DNA of 64,000 nt from RYN-230 sp036497945 (GTDB lineage: Bacteria; Actinomycetota; Actinomycetes; Streptosporangiales; Streptosporangiaceae), in contig DASXIN010000031.1 in assembly GCA_036497945.1 (NCBI GenBank), positions 1-64,000 of the forward strand. The letters are read 5' to 3'. This document shows, piece after piece, positions 7,121 to 16,096 of the stretch (position 1 is its first letter; each line of letters opens with the position of its first letter). Both the position numbers and the translations under genes were made by a program. The notes under the pieces were generated by a model. It worked only from the letters and a program-made list of their open reading frames with translations. It was not told the DNA's origin and searched no databases.

Positions 7121-7960
7121 ATGCCCAACGGCCTGCCGATCGGTGACTTCTCCCGGGCGACCCACCTGAGCGTGAAGACGCTGCGTTATTACCACCGGGT
7201 CGGCCTGCTGGAGCCGGCCGACGTGGACCCGCACACCGGCTACCGCCGCTATACCACTGAGCAGATCCCGGCGGCGCAGATCATCCGGCGGTTCCGCGAC
7301 CTGGACATGCCGGTGGACGAAGTCCGGAAGGTGCTGGCCGCGCCGGATATCGAGACCCGCAACGAGCTCATCGCGGCCCACCTGAGCCGCCTGGAACACG
7401 GCCTGACCCGCACCCAGAACGCCGTCGCCGCACTGCGTGACCTGCTGGAGCACCCAGCGTCAGCCGAGCCGGCCAACATCGGTCACCGCCGTGTCCCGGC
7501 CACGCCGGCGGCCGCCATCAGCGACGTGGTGGACCAGACCGACCTGGGGTCCTGGTTCCAGGGCGCGTTCGGCGAGCTGTACGCCACGCTGGACGCCCAG
7601 CAGCTGTCCGCCGACGGGCCCGGCGGCGGCATCTTCGCCACCGACCTGTTCGCCCGCGACCAGGGCCAGGCCACGCTGTTCGTGCCGTGCCGGACCCCGG
7701 TCCGGCCGGTCGGCCGGGTGATCTCGCTGACCGTGCCGGGCATCGAGCTGGCCACGATCATCCACCACGGGCCGCACACCGACATCGACCGGGCCTACGG
7801 CGCGCTGGCCAGCTACGTCACCGAACACGCGCTGGCCGTGGCCGGGCCGATCCGCGAGTACTACCTGACCGATCGGCGGAGCAGCGCCGACCCGGCCCAG
7901 TGGCGCACCGAGATCGGCTGGCCGATCTTCCACACCGGCCCCGGCTCACCGGACAGCTGA
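7121..7960 (+). CDS. MerR-family regulator with GyrI-like effector domain
   Basis: A 279-residue regulator. Residues 5-75 are the MerR DNA-binding domain (IGDFSRATHLSVKTLRYYHR, then GLLEPADVDPHTGYRRY). A coiled dimer helix covers about residues 80-115. The C-terminal half is a GyrI/Bmr-like effector-binding domain (the ELATIIHHGPHTDIDRAYGA segment is characteristic). Members respond to hydrophobic drugs or metabolites. It is transcribed divergently from the SnoaL-like gene, and both promoters carry the same palindrome, so it probably controls both. Confidence 0.92.
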   Translation: MPNGLPIGDFSRATHLSVKTLRYYHRVGLLEPADVDPHTGYRRYTTEQIPAAQIIRRFRDLDMPVDEVRKVLAAPDIETRNELIAAHLSRLEHGLTRTQNAVAALRDLLEHPASAEPANIGHRRVPATPAAAISDVVDQTDLGSWFQGAFGELYATLDAQQLSADGPGGGIFATDLFARDQGQATLFVPCRTPVRPVGRVISLTVPGIELATIIHHGPHTDIDRAYGALASYVTEHALAVAGPIREYYLTDRRSSADPAQWRTEIGWPIFHTGPGSPDS

Positions 7961-8046
7961 GCCCAGCCCTGGGTTACAGTGGCGGTCGTACCGCACTGGT
8001 AGCGGGCCTTTTATCGCGACTCGTCATGCGTCGAGGAGGCCTGTTC

Positions 8047-8991
8047 ATGTCTTCCATCCAGGTGCGGCAGTTCCGCCGCCGCGACCGGGAACAGCTCACC
8101 GACCTGGTCAACGCGCACGCCGCGGCCGTCGTCCCCGGACTGGGCGTGTCGGTCAGCGCCCTGCTCAGCGACCTGGAGCGGCGGCCCGGTGAGGCCATCG
8201 TCGATCCGTGGGTCAGCGAGCGGCTGACCCTGGTCGCGGAGCAGCTCGGCCGGGTGGTGGCCGCCGCTCACATGCTCCGCTATTTCGCCGACGAGCGTGC
8301 CGGGCAGGCCTACCGCGGCAGCGGGGAGATCCACTGGCTGCTGTTCTGGCCGGTGGCGCCGGCCGGCAACCCGTGCTGGCCGGACGCCACCGAAGCCGCC
8401 CAGCAGCTCATGGCGGCCTGCCTCCGGCAACTCGATGAGTGGCAGGTCAGCCGCCAGGACGCGGGTGGCGAACTCCCAGTGCGCGGGGTGTACGGCATAC
8501 CGGAGCAATGGCCACATGTCAGCGCCCTGTACCAGCAGGCCGGCTTCGCCCATACCGGCGGCACCGAACTGGTCTACCTGGCCGTGGTGGACGAGCTAGC
8601 GCAGACCGGGCGCCCGCCGCTGGCCGGGCTCACGATCCGGCGTTCAGTAGGAATGAACGGAACCAGGCTGTCCGCGGTACGGGACGCGGAGGTGCTGGGC
8701 TACGTCGAGGTGGAGGTGTTCGATGAGGGGGAGCGGCTGTCCCGGCGCGGCGGCTGGGCCGACATCGGCAACCTGCGCGTGGCCGAGCCGTACCGGCGCC
8801 GCGGGGTGGCCACCTGGCTGCTCGGCCAGGCCGCGGGCTGGCTGCGGCTGGCGCAGGTCAGCCGTCTGCTGGACTACGCGTCGCCGGACGAACCGGACGC
8901 CGGCTACCGGGCCTTCCTGGCCGCGGCCGGCTTCCAGGAACTGACCAGGACCAGGCGCGGCTGGACCCGGGCGCGGCGGCCCGCACCATGA
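8047..8991 (+). CDS. GNAT-family N-acetyltransferase, tandem domains
   Basis: A 314-residue protein starting at the ATG at 8047 behind GAGGAGG. The N-terminal half is a degenerate GNAT fold (QVRQFRRRDREQLTDLVNAH at the start; YGIPEQWPHVSALYQQAGF near residue 160). The C-terminal half has a clear acetyl-CoA site (NLRVAEPYRRRGVATWLLGQ) and the final AAGFQEL strand. It should transfer an acetyl group to an amine, but the acceptor is unknown. It follows the MerR gene on the same strand after a short gap and may be co-transcribed or have its own promoter. Confidence 0.85.
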   Translation: MSSIQVRQFRRRDREQLTDLVNAHAAAVVPGLGVSVSALLSDLERRPGEAIVDPWVSERLTLVAEQLGRVVAAAHMLRYFADERAGQAYRGSGEIHWLLFWPVAPAGNPCWPDATEAAQQLMAACLRQLDEWQVSRQDAGGELPVRGVYGIPEQWPHVSALYQQAGFAHTGGTELVYLAVVDELAQTGRPPLAGLTIRRSVGMNGTRLSAVRDAEVLGYVEVEVFDEGERLSRRGGWADIGNLRVAEPYRRRGVATWLLGQAAGWLRLAQVSRLLDYASPDEPDAGYRAFLAAAGFQELTRTRRGWTRARRPAP

Positions 8992-9142
8992 CCAGCCCCA
9001 AAACCTTTTGCTCAACGCCAGCTGGCCCAACTGACCCAGGCCCACCCCGGCCGTCGCCGCGCTGGCCGACCACGAGCGCCCGCAGAACGGATATGGGGTG
9101 CTTGATGGGCCCGGCGGCCAGGCGGACCGGCCGGACCCCGCC

Positions 9143-9196
9143 GGACACGCCGGACCGGCTGGACACGCCTGACTGGCCGGACACGCCGGACCGGCC
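9143..9196. repeat. Three tandem 18-base repeats
   Basis: Three consecutive units of the form GGACACGCCGGACCGGCY (9143, 9161, 9179), the middle one with two changes. They lie inside a longer C/G-rich low-complexity tract between convergent genes. Confidence 0.75.
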
Positions 9197-9554
9197 GACG
9201 GGGCGGGCCGGCCGGGCGGGGCGGACGGGCGGGACGGACGGGCCGGATGAGCGCGGCGGCCAGGACGGCGGCCCGCCCGCCGCGGGATGACGGTGCGGAG
9301 TCGGCACTCTCGCCTGGCGAAAGCGAGATGAACGCTTGGCAACTGTCTGTGCGCACGGTAAACGGCGGCCGGCGCCGCGTTGTAACCCCGGTGGCTGGGG
9401 CGGCCGGGCCACGGGGTCAGAGCGCCAGAAAAATCAAGTTGACCGAAATGGGACCTTAGACCCTGTCCATAACCAGGGAAATCTGGTGAACTAGTACATG
9501 TTGGCTCCGGGCCGGGCGGGGGTTTCCGGTACTGGCGGCCTATTCGGGGGGGCG

Positions 9555-9596
9555 GAGAGCCCTGTGTGCCCGGCTGGGGAGGCGCACAGGGCTCTC
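9555..9596. terminator. 12-bp stem hairpin
   Basis: GAGAGCCCTGTG at 9555-9566 pairs perfectly with CACAGGGCTCTC at 9585-9596 around an 18-base loop. It lies 110 bases downstream of the CBS-domain gene read on the minus strand and most likely terminates its transcript. Confidence 0.65.
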
Positions 9597-9706
9597 ATCC
9601 GTCTTAGTCACTTGCGGTAACCGTGACCGCGTTACTGACCGTGATCGCCGGACCAGTTCTCGAAGATCGCGAACGTGTGCCGCGCGGACGTGACTGCGGG
9701 CGCGGC

Positions 9707-10120
9707 TCAGCCGCGGGCAGCGGCCTGGGCACCGGCCACTGGCTCGGGCGCCTCGGCCCAGACGCGCACGATGTCGCGCATCGACAGCAGCCCGATGACG
9801 TCCTGCCCCTCGACCACGACGAGATGCCGGAACCCGGATCGGACCATGGTCTCGGCGGCCTGCTGCAGGGTCCAGTCGGGGGAGGCGAACACCACGTCCA
9901 CGGTGCGGTGCTGGGCGACCAGTTCGGTGTCCGGATCCTGGCCGGTGCCGACCGAGTCCAGGATGTCGCGTTCGGTCAGGATGCCGACCCCGGCGTGCTG
10001 ATCGTCGGTCACCACGGCCGCGCCGACCCGGCGGGCTGACATCAGCCGGGCCGCTTCGCGCAGCGTATGGGCCGGCCCGATCGTGAGCACCAGCTTGGTC
10101 ATGCCGTCTCGCACCTGCAC
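9707..10120 (-). CDS. CBS-domain pair protein
   Basis: A 137-residue stand-alone Bateman module with two CBS motifs: residues 5-60 (LTIGPAHTLREAARLMSARR, then GILTERDIL) and residues 72-128 (VVFASPDWTLQQAAETMVRS, then GLLSMRDIV). Such proteins bind adenine nucleotides and sense energy or redox state, and mycobacterial Hrp1 is a related stress-induced protein. The GTG start at 10120 has AGGGAG nine bases upstream. Partner proteins are not evident nearby, although a second CBS-containing gene lies at 4950-5612. Confidence 0.88.
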   Translation of the reverse strand: MQVRDGMTKLVLTIGPAHTLREAARLMSARRVGAAVVTDDQHAGVGILTERDILDSVGTGQDPDTELVAQHRTVDVVFASPDWTLQQAAETMVRSGFRHLVVVEGQDVIGLLSMRDIVRVWAEAPEPVAGAQAAARG

Positions 10121-10337
10121 GATCGATCACTCCCTGGGGTCATTTCGGAAGCGCCACCACCTTCCCGTGGGCTACCGGGCCGGCGGTGGCGCCTCGTGCG
10201 GACATATCGCGCTTGTGCCCTTGTGACAGGCACTGAATTCCAGCATCCGCGCAACCTGGCCCGAGGGCAAGGGCCTTTCTCCGGCCAGTTTGCCGATCGT
10301 TGGACGTCCTATAAGGGCAGGTTGAAGGCCTAGTCGC

Positions 10338-11126
10338 CTAGTCCGCGCCGGTCAGCGTGCGGAGCACCGTGTCGTGCAGCCGGCCGTTGCTGCACACCAC
10401 GCTGCCGCCCTCCGGAGTGGCCTGGCCGGCCAGGTCGGTGAACGTGCCGCCCGCCTCCTCCACGATGACCTGCAGCGCGGCCAGGTCCCACAGCGACACC
10501 TCGGGCTCGGCCGAGAAGTCCACCGCGCCCTCGGCCACCAGCACGTGCGACCAGAAGTCGCCGTAGGCCCGGGACCGCCAGGCCGCCTGGGCCAGCCCGA
10601 GGAAGCCGTCCAGCATGCCGCGCTCGGCCCAGCCGCCCACGCCGGAGTAGGAGAACGAGGCGTCCTCGAGCCGGGCCACGTCGGACACCCGGCAGCGGCT
10701 CGCCTTGGTCAGGCTGCGCCCAGTCCACGCCCCGGTGCCGGGGGCGGCCCACCAGCGCCGGCCGAGCACCGGCGCGGACACCACACCGGTGACCACCTTG
10801 TCCCCATCCATCAGGCCGATCAGGGTGGCCCACACCGGCACCCCGCGGACGTAGTTCTTGGTTCCGTCGATCGGGTCGATGACCCAGCACCGCGGCCCGC
10901 CGCCTTCGCGGCCGAACTCCTCGCCCAGCACGGCGTCCCGGGGGCGGGACCGGCGCAGCACGTTACGCAGGATCTCCTCGGCCGCCTTGTCCGCGTCGGT
11001 CACCGGGGTCAGGTCCGGTTTGGCCTCGACGTGCAAGTCCAGGGCCCGGAAGCGGCGCGTGGTGATGTCATCCGCCGCGTCGGCGAGGACGTGGGCGAAA
11101 CGCAGGTCATCGTCGTATCCCGCCAT
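10338..11126 (-). CDS. hisN: Histidinol-phosphatase / inositol monophosphatase family
   Basis: A 262-residue enzyme of the lithium-sensitive phosphatase family. The metal-binding motifs are visible: GEEFGREG (first Glu), WVIDPIDGTKNY and WDLAALQVIVEEAGG near the C-terminus. Actinobacterial members with this length and the YGDFWSHVLVAEGAVD segment act as histidinol-phosphate phosphatase (HisN); inositol or other sugar phosphates are alternatives. I place the start at the ATG at 11126 (MAGYDDDLRF). An upstream ATG at 11165 would add 13 residues, and neither has a strong ribosome-binding site. It lies downstream of rsgA on the same strand. Confidence 0.88.
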   Translation of the reverse strand: MAGYDDDLRFAHVLADAADDITTRRFRALDLHVEAKPDLTPVTDADKAAEEILRNVLRRSRPRDAVLGEEFGREGGGPRCWVIDPIDGTKNYVRGVPVWATLIGLMDGDKVVTGVVSAPVLGRRWWAAPGTGAWTGRSLTKASRCRVSDVARLEDASFSYSGVGGWAERGMLDGFLGLAQAAWRSRAYGDFWSHVLVAEGAVDFSAEPEVSLWDLAALQVIVEEAGGTFTDLAGQATPEGGSVVCSNGRLHDTVLRTLTGAD

Positions 11127-11211
11127 GCCGGGAAACGGTAGCGGATCAGTGCCCCGGCCGGCCATTGCCCCAGGCAGACGGGTCGTTCCCCGGGCCGGTC
11201 CGGCGGCCTGG

Positions 11212-12234
11212 TCAGCTGGTGTCGTCGCCTTCCCGGCTGCGCAGCAGGCGGCGCAGCGAGTCCAGCCGCTGCACCAGCCGGCTGTCCCCGCCCTGGTCGC
11301 GGACCCAGTCGTCGAGCGCGCAGTCCGGCTCCAGATGCGTGCAGCCGCGCGGGCAGGCCAGGGTGCCCGGGGCTAGATCGGGAAACGCCCGCACCACCCG
11401 CTCCGGCGCGACGTGGGCCAGGCCGAACCCGCGCAGCCCCGGGGTGTCGATGAGCCAGCCTTCGCCGGGCAGCGGCAGCGCGACCACGGACGAGGACGTG
11501 TGGCGGCCCCGCCCAGTCACCGGGCTGACCGCGCCGACGGCCCGGTCCGCCCCCGGGATCAGCGCGTTGATCAGGGTCGACTTGCCCACCCCGGAATGCC
11601 CGACGAGAACGCTGACCCGCCCGGCCAGGGCCTCCCGCAGCGGGTCGAGGCGGGCCGGGGTGAGCGGATGGCCGAGCACCACGTGCGGGATGCCGAGCGG
11701 CCCGTACACGTCGAGAATCGGCGCGGCCGGGGCCAGATCGGCCTTGGTCAGCACGAGCAGCGGGCTCAGCCCGGCGTCGTACGCGGCGACCAGGAACCGG
11801 TCGATCAGCCGGGGCCGCGGCGGCGGGTCAGCCAGCGCAGTCACGATGACCAGTTGGTCCGCGTTGGCCACGATGACCCGCTCCACCGGGTCGGTGTCGT
11901 CGGCCGAGCGGCGCAGCACGGACTTCCGCGGCTCCACCCGGACGATCCGGGCCAGCGTGCCCGGCTCCCCGGAGATGTCGCCCGCCAGGGCGACCCGGTC
12001 GCCGACCACCACGCTGTGGCGGCCCAGTTCGCGGGCGCGCATCGCGGTCACCGTCCGCTGGCCGGGTCCGTCGTCAAGCAGGGTGCCGTACCGGCCCCGG
12101 TCCACCGCGGCCACGAACGCCTCGGCCGCGTCCTCGTGGGCCGGCCGCCGCCTGGTCCGCGGCCGGGTGCCGCGTGCCGGGCGGACCCGGACGTCATCCT
12201 CGTCCAGGTTGGCATAGCCGGGCCGCCGGTTCAG
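11212..12234 (-). CDS. rsgA: Ribosome small-subunit-dependent GTPase A, probable CTG start
   Basis: A 340-residue late 30S assembly factor. It has the N-terminal OB-fold (VVVGDRVALAG), a circularly permuted GTPase order (TKAD first, then GHSGVGKST, then DTPGLRGFG) and a C-terminal zinc knuckle (CPRGCTHLEPDC). Conserved family sequence (YANLDEDDVRVRP) extends upstream of the first GTG at 12114. In that frame the only usable start before a dead end is CTG at 12234, which overlaps the aroA stop as CTGA and has GGAG eight bases upstream. The two genes are therefore translationally coupled. A start at 12114 would remove a conserved basic N-terminus. Confidence 0.88.
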   Translation of the reverse strand: MNRRPGYANLDEDDVRVRPARGTRPRTRRRPAHEDAAEAFVAAVDRGRYGTLLDDGPGQRTVTAMRARELGRHSVVVGDRVALAGDISGEPGTLARIVRVEPRKSVLRRSADDTDPVERVIVANADQLVIVTALADPPPRPRLIDRFLVAAYDAGLSPLLVLTKADLAPAAPILDVYGPLGIPHVVLGHPLTPARLDPLREALAGRVSVLVGHSGVGKSTLINALIPGADRAVGAVSPVTGRGRHTSSSVVALPLPGEGWLIDTPGLRGFGLAHVAPERVVRAFPDLAPGTLACPRGCTHLEPDCALDDWVRDQGGDSRLVQRLDSLRRLLRSREGDDTS

Positions 12235-13553
12235 GGAGCCTGCTCCAGCATCGCCGCCCAGACATCGGGGAACTCGGGGAACGTCTTGCCGACCGTCGCC
12301 GGGTCGGCCACCGCCAGGCCCGGCACCGCCAGGCCGAGCACGGCGGCCGCCATCACCAGCCGGTGATCGTCGTAGGTGGCGAACGGCCGGGCCGCGCGCA
12401 GCGGCCGGGGCTGGATCCGCAGCCCGTCGGGCAGCTCGGTCACCGCGCCGCCCAGCGCGTTGATCTCGGTGGCCAGCGCGGCCAGCCGGTCGGTCTCGTG
12501 CGTCCGCTGGTGCCCGATGCCGGTGAGCACCGACGGGGAGTCGGCCAGCGCGGTCAGCGCACCGGTGACCATCGAGATCTCGTTGCAGTCGGCCAGGTCG
12601 GCGGTGATGCCGTGGATCCGGCCGGTGCCGGCGACGGTCAGCCCGTCCGGCCCGGCCGAGCAGGTGGCGCCCAGCTGGGTGAACACATCCAGGATCTGGC
12701 TGGCCGGCTGGGTGGTCACCGCGGGCCAGTCCAGGATCGTCACGCTCCCGCCGGTGACCAGCGCCGCGGCCAGGAACGGGGCGGAATTCACCACATCGGG
12801 CTGAACGCGCACCGCCTGGCTGCTCAGCTGCCCCGGGTGCACGAACCAGGTGTCCGGGTGGCCGCCCCGGCCGGCCGTGCTCGTTTCCACCGTGCTCGTC
12901 TCTACCGTGGCCCCGGCGTCGCGCAGCATCTGCACGGTCATCGCGATGTGCGGGGCGGACGGGGCACGCGGGCCGCGGTGCCGGACTTCCAGGCCCTTCT
13001 CGTACCGGGGGGCGGCCAGCAGCAGCCCGGACACCAGCTGGGACGAGGCGGACGCGTCCACGGTGACCACGCCGCCGGGCAGCGTGCCGGTGCCGTGCAC
13101 GGTGAACGGGATCGCGCCGCGGCCGCCGTCGTCGATGCTCGCCCCGAGTTCGCGCAGCGCCGCGATGATCGCGCCCACCGGCCGCCGGGCGGCGGCCGGG
13201 TCGCCAAGGAACTCCACCGGCACGCTGGCCAGCGCGGCGACCGGGGGCACGAACCGCAGCACCGTGCCGGCGTTGCCTACATCGACCTGGCTGGGCTGGC
13301 TGGCCCAGCCGGGGGTGACCCGCCAGGCCCGGGGATCGGCGGTGTCCAGCTGAGCGCCGAGCGCCTGCAGCGCGCCGGCCATCAGCTGGGTGTCCCGGGC
13401 CCGCAGCGGGTGCCGCACCTCGGCCGGCCCGGCGGCCAGCGCGGCCAGCACCAGTGCCCGGTTGGTCATCGACTTGGATCCGGGCAGCCGCACCTGGGCC
13501 CGGACCGGGCCGGTGGCCTGCGGAGCGGGCCAGACCGCTGGCGGGGTTTCCAT
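12231..13553 (-). CDS. aroA: 3-phosphoshikimate 1-carboxyvinyltransferase (EPSP synthase)
   Basis: A 440-residue enzyme joining phosphoenolpyruvate to shikimate 3-phosphate in aromatic amino-acid synthesis. The substrate-binding PGSKSMTNRALVLAAL motif is at residues 24-39, followed by GNAGTVLRFVPP and later TYDDHRLVMAAAVLG. The length is typical. The ATG at 13553 (METPPAVW) is preferred over an upstream in-frame GTG that would add 25 atypical residues. Its stop overlaps the putative CTG start of rsgA. The aroA-rsgA order is conserved in actinobacteria. Confidence 0.97.
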   Translation of the reverse strand: METPPAVWPAPQATGPVRAQVRLPGSKSMTNRALVLAALAAGPAEVRHPLRARDTQLMAGALQALGAQLDTADPRAWRVTPGWASQPSQVDVGNAGTVLRFVPPVAALASVPVEFLGDPAAARRPVGAIIAALRELGASIDDGGRGAIPFTVHGTGTLPGGVVTVDASASSQLVSGLLLAAPRYEKGLEVRHRGPRAPSAPHIAMTVQMLRDAGATVETSTVETSTAGRGGHPDTWFVHPGQLSSQAVRVQPDVVNSAPFLAAALVTGGSVTILDWPAVTTQPASQILDVFTQLGATCSAGPDGLTVAGTGRIHGITADLADCNEISMVTGALTALADSPSVLTGIGHQRTHETDRLAALATEINALGGAVTELPDGLRIQPRPLRAARPFATYDDHRLVMAAAVLGLAVPGLAVADPATVGKTFPEFPDVWAAMLEQAP

Positions 13554-13788
13554 GCTGTGAGCGTAATGCGTGGGCTGGCCGGCCGCCCGGAGGGAACCGG
13601 CTGAATCAGGGAAAGAACCAGCGGACACCGCGCAGGTGAGAGCCCTGCCAGCGGCAGTAGGGCTCGGGTGGACCCGCGGTGAAGGTTTGGTTAACCAGAT
13701 TTGTGGTTAGGAAAGGCCCATTCCGTGCTTCGCCGGTTCCGGCTTGCCCGGGAACTGACGCCTGGCTAGCAGCGGACGGGAGAAGCTG

Positions 13789-14583
13789 ATGTGTGGTCGT
13801 TTCGCGTCGGCGCGCAAGCGCCAGGAGCTCCTGGAGGAGTTCAGCGTGCTGCGCGACCGCGTCGAGGACGACTTGCGGCCGGACTACAACGTGGCCCCGA
13901 CCAAGCCGATCTACGCGGTGCTGACCAGGCGGCCCAAGGACACAGCGGAACCTGGCAGCGGCCCGGCTGACGGCAGCGGGGATGGTGACGGCGCCGAGCC
14001 GGTGCGCACGCTGCGCGTGATGCGCTGGGGCCTGGTGCCGTCGTGGGCCAAGGACATCTCGATCGGCAGCCGACTGATCAACGCACGGTCCGAGACCGTG
14101 GCCGTCAAGCCGGCGTTCCGCCGGGCGTTCGCCCGGCACCGCTGCCTGCTCCCGGCGGACGGCTATTACGAATGGGAGAAGACCGGGGACCCGGCGAAGC
14201 CACAGAAGCAGCCGTACTACATCCACCGCAAGGACGGCGGGGTGCTGGCCTTCGCCGGCCTGTACGAGCTGTGGCGGGACAAGAGCGTGCCCGACGAGGA
14301 TCCGAAGGCCTGGCTGTGGTCGGCCACCATCATCACCACCCGGGCCGAGGACGAGATCGGGCGGATCCACGACCGGATGCCGATGGTGATCGAGCCGGCC
14401 CGCTGGGCGGACTGGCTCGACCCGGCGGCCAGCGGCGGCGAGGCGCTGCACGGGCTGCTGGCCCCGGCCGCGGCGGCCCACCTGACGTCATTTCCCGTCT
14501 CAACGGAGGTCAATTCGGTACGGCACAACGGGCCGGGGCTCATCGAGCCACTGGCTGGTTCGGTGCCCGGCACGTTGTTCTGA
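13789..14583 (+). CDS. SRAP domain protein (SOS response-associated peptidase, YedK/HMCES family)
   Basis: A 264-residue protein that protects abasic sites in single-stranded DNA by forming a covalent link through Cys2. The mature N-terminus MCGRFA with catalytic Cys2 is intact, as are RLINARSET, YYEWEK (Glu) and IHDRMPMVI (His). A 20-residue low-complexity insert (about residues 47-68, rich in Gly, Asp and Pro) is not part of the core fold. It is divergent from aroA. In mycobacteria a SRAP gene also lies beside aroA, so the position is conserved. Confidence 0.93.
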   Translation: MCGRFASARKRQELLEEFSVLRDRVEDDLRPDYNVAPTKPIYAVLTRRPKDTAEPGSGPADGSGDGDGAEPVRTLRVMRWGLVPSWAKDISIGSRLINARSETVAVKPAFRRAFARHRCLLPADGYYEWEKTGDPAKPQKQPYYIHRKDGGVLAFAGLYELWRDKSVPDEDPKAWLWSATIITTRAEDEIGRIHDRMPMVIEPARWADWLDPAASGGEALHGLLAPAAAAHLTSFPVSTEVNSVRHNGPGLIEPLAGSVPGTLF

Positions 14584-14655
14584 GGCCCCCGGGCGCGGCC
14601 GGCTCCCACGACTATTCCGCTGCGCCGCCGGTGCCCCGACCAGCATGGAGGACTT

Positions 14656-15000
14656 ATGGAGACGCTTACCGTACAAAAGCGGCTGGAAGATGCGTGCGCG
14701 CAGCTCGACCGGTCGATCGCGGTGCTGCGCAGCGAGCAGCCAGCCGCCCGCGCGGACTTCCCCCAGGACGAGATCGACGCCGGGACCAGCCTGGCCGAAG
14801 GCGACCGGGCCGAGGCCATCCTGGCCTCGGCCATGTCGCAGCGCTCCGAGATCGTGGCCGCGCTGGGCCGGATCCAGGACGGCAGCTACGGGACGTGCGC
14901 GGACTGCGGGCGGCCGATCCCGGAAGGGCGGCTGGAGGCCCGCCCGGAGGCGGCCCGCTGCGTGAACTGCCAGTCCAAGCGGGACCGGATGCGCCGCTAG
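14656..15000 (+). CDS. DksA/TraR-type C4 zinc-finger protein
   Basis: A 114-residue protein with an N-terminal coiled-coil hairpin (RLEDACAQLDRSIAVLRSEQ through ERAEAILASAM-like helices) and a C-terminal four-Cys zinc finger (CADCGRPIPEGRLEARPEA, then CVNC). DksA/TraR proteins bind the RNA polymerase secondary channel and alter initiation. The family placement is firm; regulation by ppGpp is not implied. GGAGG precedes the ATG at 14656. It converges with the methyltransferase gene, the two overlapping by 4 bases. Confidence 0.9.
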   Translation: METLTVQKRLEDACAQLDRSIAVLRSEQPAARADFPQDEIDAGTSLAEGDRAEAILASAMSQRSEIVAALGRIQDGSYGTCADCGRPIPEGRLEARPEAARCVNCQSKRDRMRR

Positions 15001-15803
15001 CCTGGCTTGCGCGCCGCGGCCAGCAAGTACATGCCGAACGACCCGCTGCCGCCGGCCGCGGGCGCTTCCTCCTGGCCCGCCGCCATCTCGGCCCGGACCA
15101 GGCGCATGATGGCGCGGGGCTCCTTGCGCAGCACGTGATCCACCATGGACGGGGACAGCACGGTGCGCGGCAGGATCCAGCTGACCTCGAGCCCCGCCTC
15201 GGTGAGCAGGTCGCTGAGCTGCTCCGGGCCGAAGCACCGGGTGATCCGGCCATCCGGCCAGGGGATCAGCACCACCTCAGCCTGCGGCAGGTCGGTCAGC
15301 TCGGCCCAGTGGTGCTGTTCGGCCAGGATGGACATGCCGAGCACGAGCGAATCCACGCAGGCCAGCAGCTGGCCGCCGGGCCGGAGCACCCGGCTGATCT
15401 CGGCCGCGATGTCCTCGGACATCAGGTGCGCGGACAGCGCGCCGTCCTCGGCGATCACCCCGTCCACGGTGCCGTCGCCCAGGAAGGACAGCCGGATCGG
15501 GTCCGCTACCACCGGCACCAGCTGGCCCGGCGCGGTCCCCGCCCGGGCGGGCAGGGACCCCAGGGCGAGCTGCTGGGGCAGCACCCGGATGACCCGGTAG
15601 CCGGAGGCGGCGGCCTGGGCTGCCCCGCTGGACTGCGGGCCGGAGATGTCGAGCAGGATCCCCCCCCGGGCGGGCAGCCAGGCTTGCAGCTGGGCCGCCG
15701 CGACCGCCCGCTGGAATTGCCAGTAGGCCGTGAGTGAGCCGGAACCGAGAACAGCGAGCGGGCTGGTTGCACTGGTCGCCGGGGTGATACTGGCCGCCAC
15801 CAT
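14997..15803 (-). CDS. Class I SAM-dependent methyltransferase-like protein
   Basis: A 268-residue protein with a Rossmann methyltransferase layout. The glycine-rich region is weak (GGILLDISGPQSSG), but the later segments are clear (DGVIAEDGALSAH, then EISRVLRPGGQLLACVDSLV). The substrate is unknown. The start is uncertain: the ATG at 15803 (MVAASITPAT) is taken, but the frame stays open to 16118 and overlaps the SigR promoter region. It is divergent from sigR and may share that regulatory region. Confidence 0.7.
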   Translation of the reverse strand: MVAASITPATSATSPLAVLGSGSLTAYWQFQRAVAAAQLQAWLPARGGILLDISGPQSSGAAQAAASGYRVIRVLPQQLALGSLPARAGTAPGQLVPVVADPIRLSFLGDGTVDGVIAEDGALSAHLMSEDIAAEISRVLRPGGQLLACVDSLVLGMSILAEQHHWAELTDLPQAEVVLIPWPDGRITRCFGPEQLSDLLTEAGLEVSWILPRTVLSPSMVDHVLRKEPRAIMRLVRAEMAAGQEEAPAAGGSGSFGMYLLAAARKPG

Positions 15804-15929
15804 GACTCCATCCCGCGCGGGCGGTGTCGCGCTGCCGTACCGGATGCCCGCGCAGTCCTTCCTTTTGAGATGTTCCCCGCCGCGCCGCAGCCTCACCTGA
15901 CCTGATGGCCAGGTCCCAGGTCCGGGGCC

Positions 15930-15955
15930 GGAATGAAGCCGGTGCACGGCCTGTT
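15930..15955 (+). promoter_or_regulatory. SigR-type autoregulatory promoter
   Basis: GGAAT at 15930-15934, exactly 18 bases, then GTT at 15953-15955. This matches the SigR/SigH thiol-stress consensus GGAAT-N18-GTT. Located 142 bases upstream of the sigR GTG start, it would give a thiol-stress-induced transcript beginning around 15961-15965. Confidence 0.7.
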
Positions 15956-16096
15956 GCACGAGGCGTGGTCGTAGCCGAACGCGCACCGCGCGCCAATCCA
16001 CTCCAGCTGCCTCGCTTCGAGCCGGGCTTGGCCGGGGATGTATTCTCCCGGCCATACGCTGATGACTTCCGGCCAGTGCCGGAGATCTCCGAGGGG

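Larger units (their letters stand above)
8992..9706. other. 715-base intergenic stretch
   Basis: No convincing gene. It contains an 18-base tandem repeat (9143-9196), a low-complexity GGCGGGC/GGACGGG tract up to about 9260, a palindrome-like GGGACCTTAGACCC at 9450-9463 and a strong hairpin at 9555-9596. Open frames on both strands reflect the repeat composition (for example repeated DTPD) rather than protein families. Confidence 0.5.

Noticed and set aside
9143..9196. CRISPR-like repeat array
   Set aside because: Units are contiguous 18-mers without spacers; this is a simple tandem repeat. The decamers at 48871-48930 were rejected for the same reason.
8988..9356. Overlapping frames encoding DTPD- and GPA-rich proteins on both strands
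   Set aside because: Composition follows the C/G tandem repeat, there is no ribosome-binding site and no family pattern.
9448..9466. DosR-like box ATGGGACCTTAGACCCTGT
   Set aside because: The core GGGAC-AG-CCC resembles the dormancy consensus, but no gene begins downstream on either strand within a useful distance, and the outer positions do not match.
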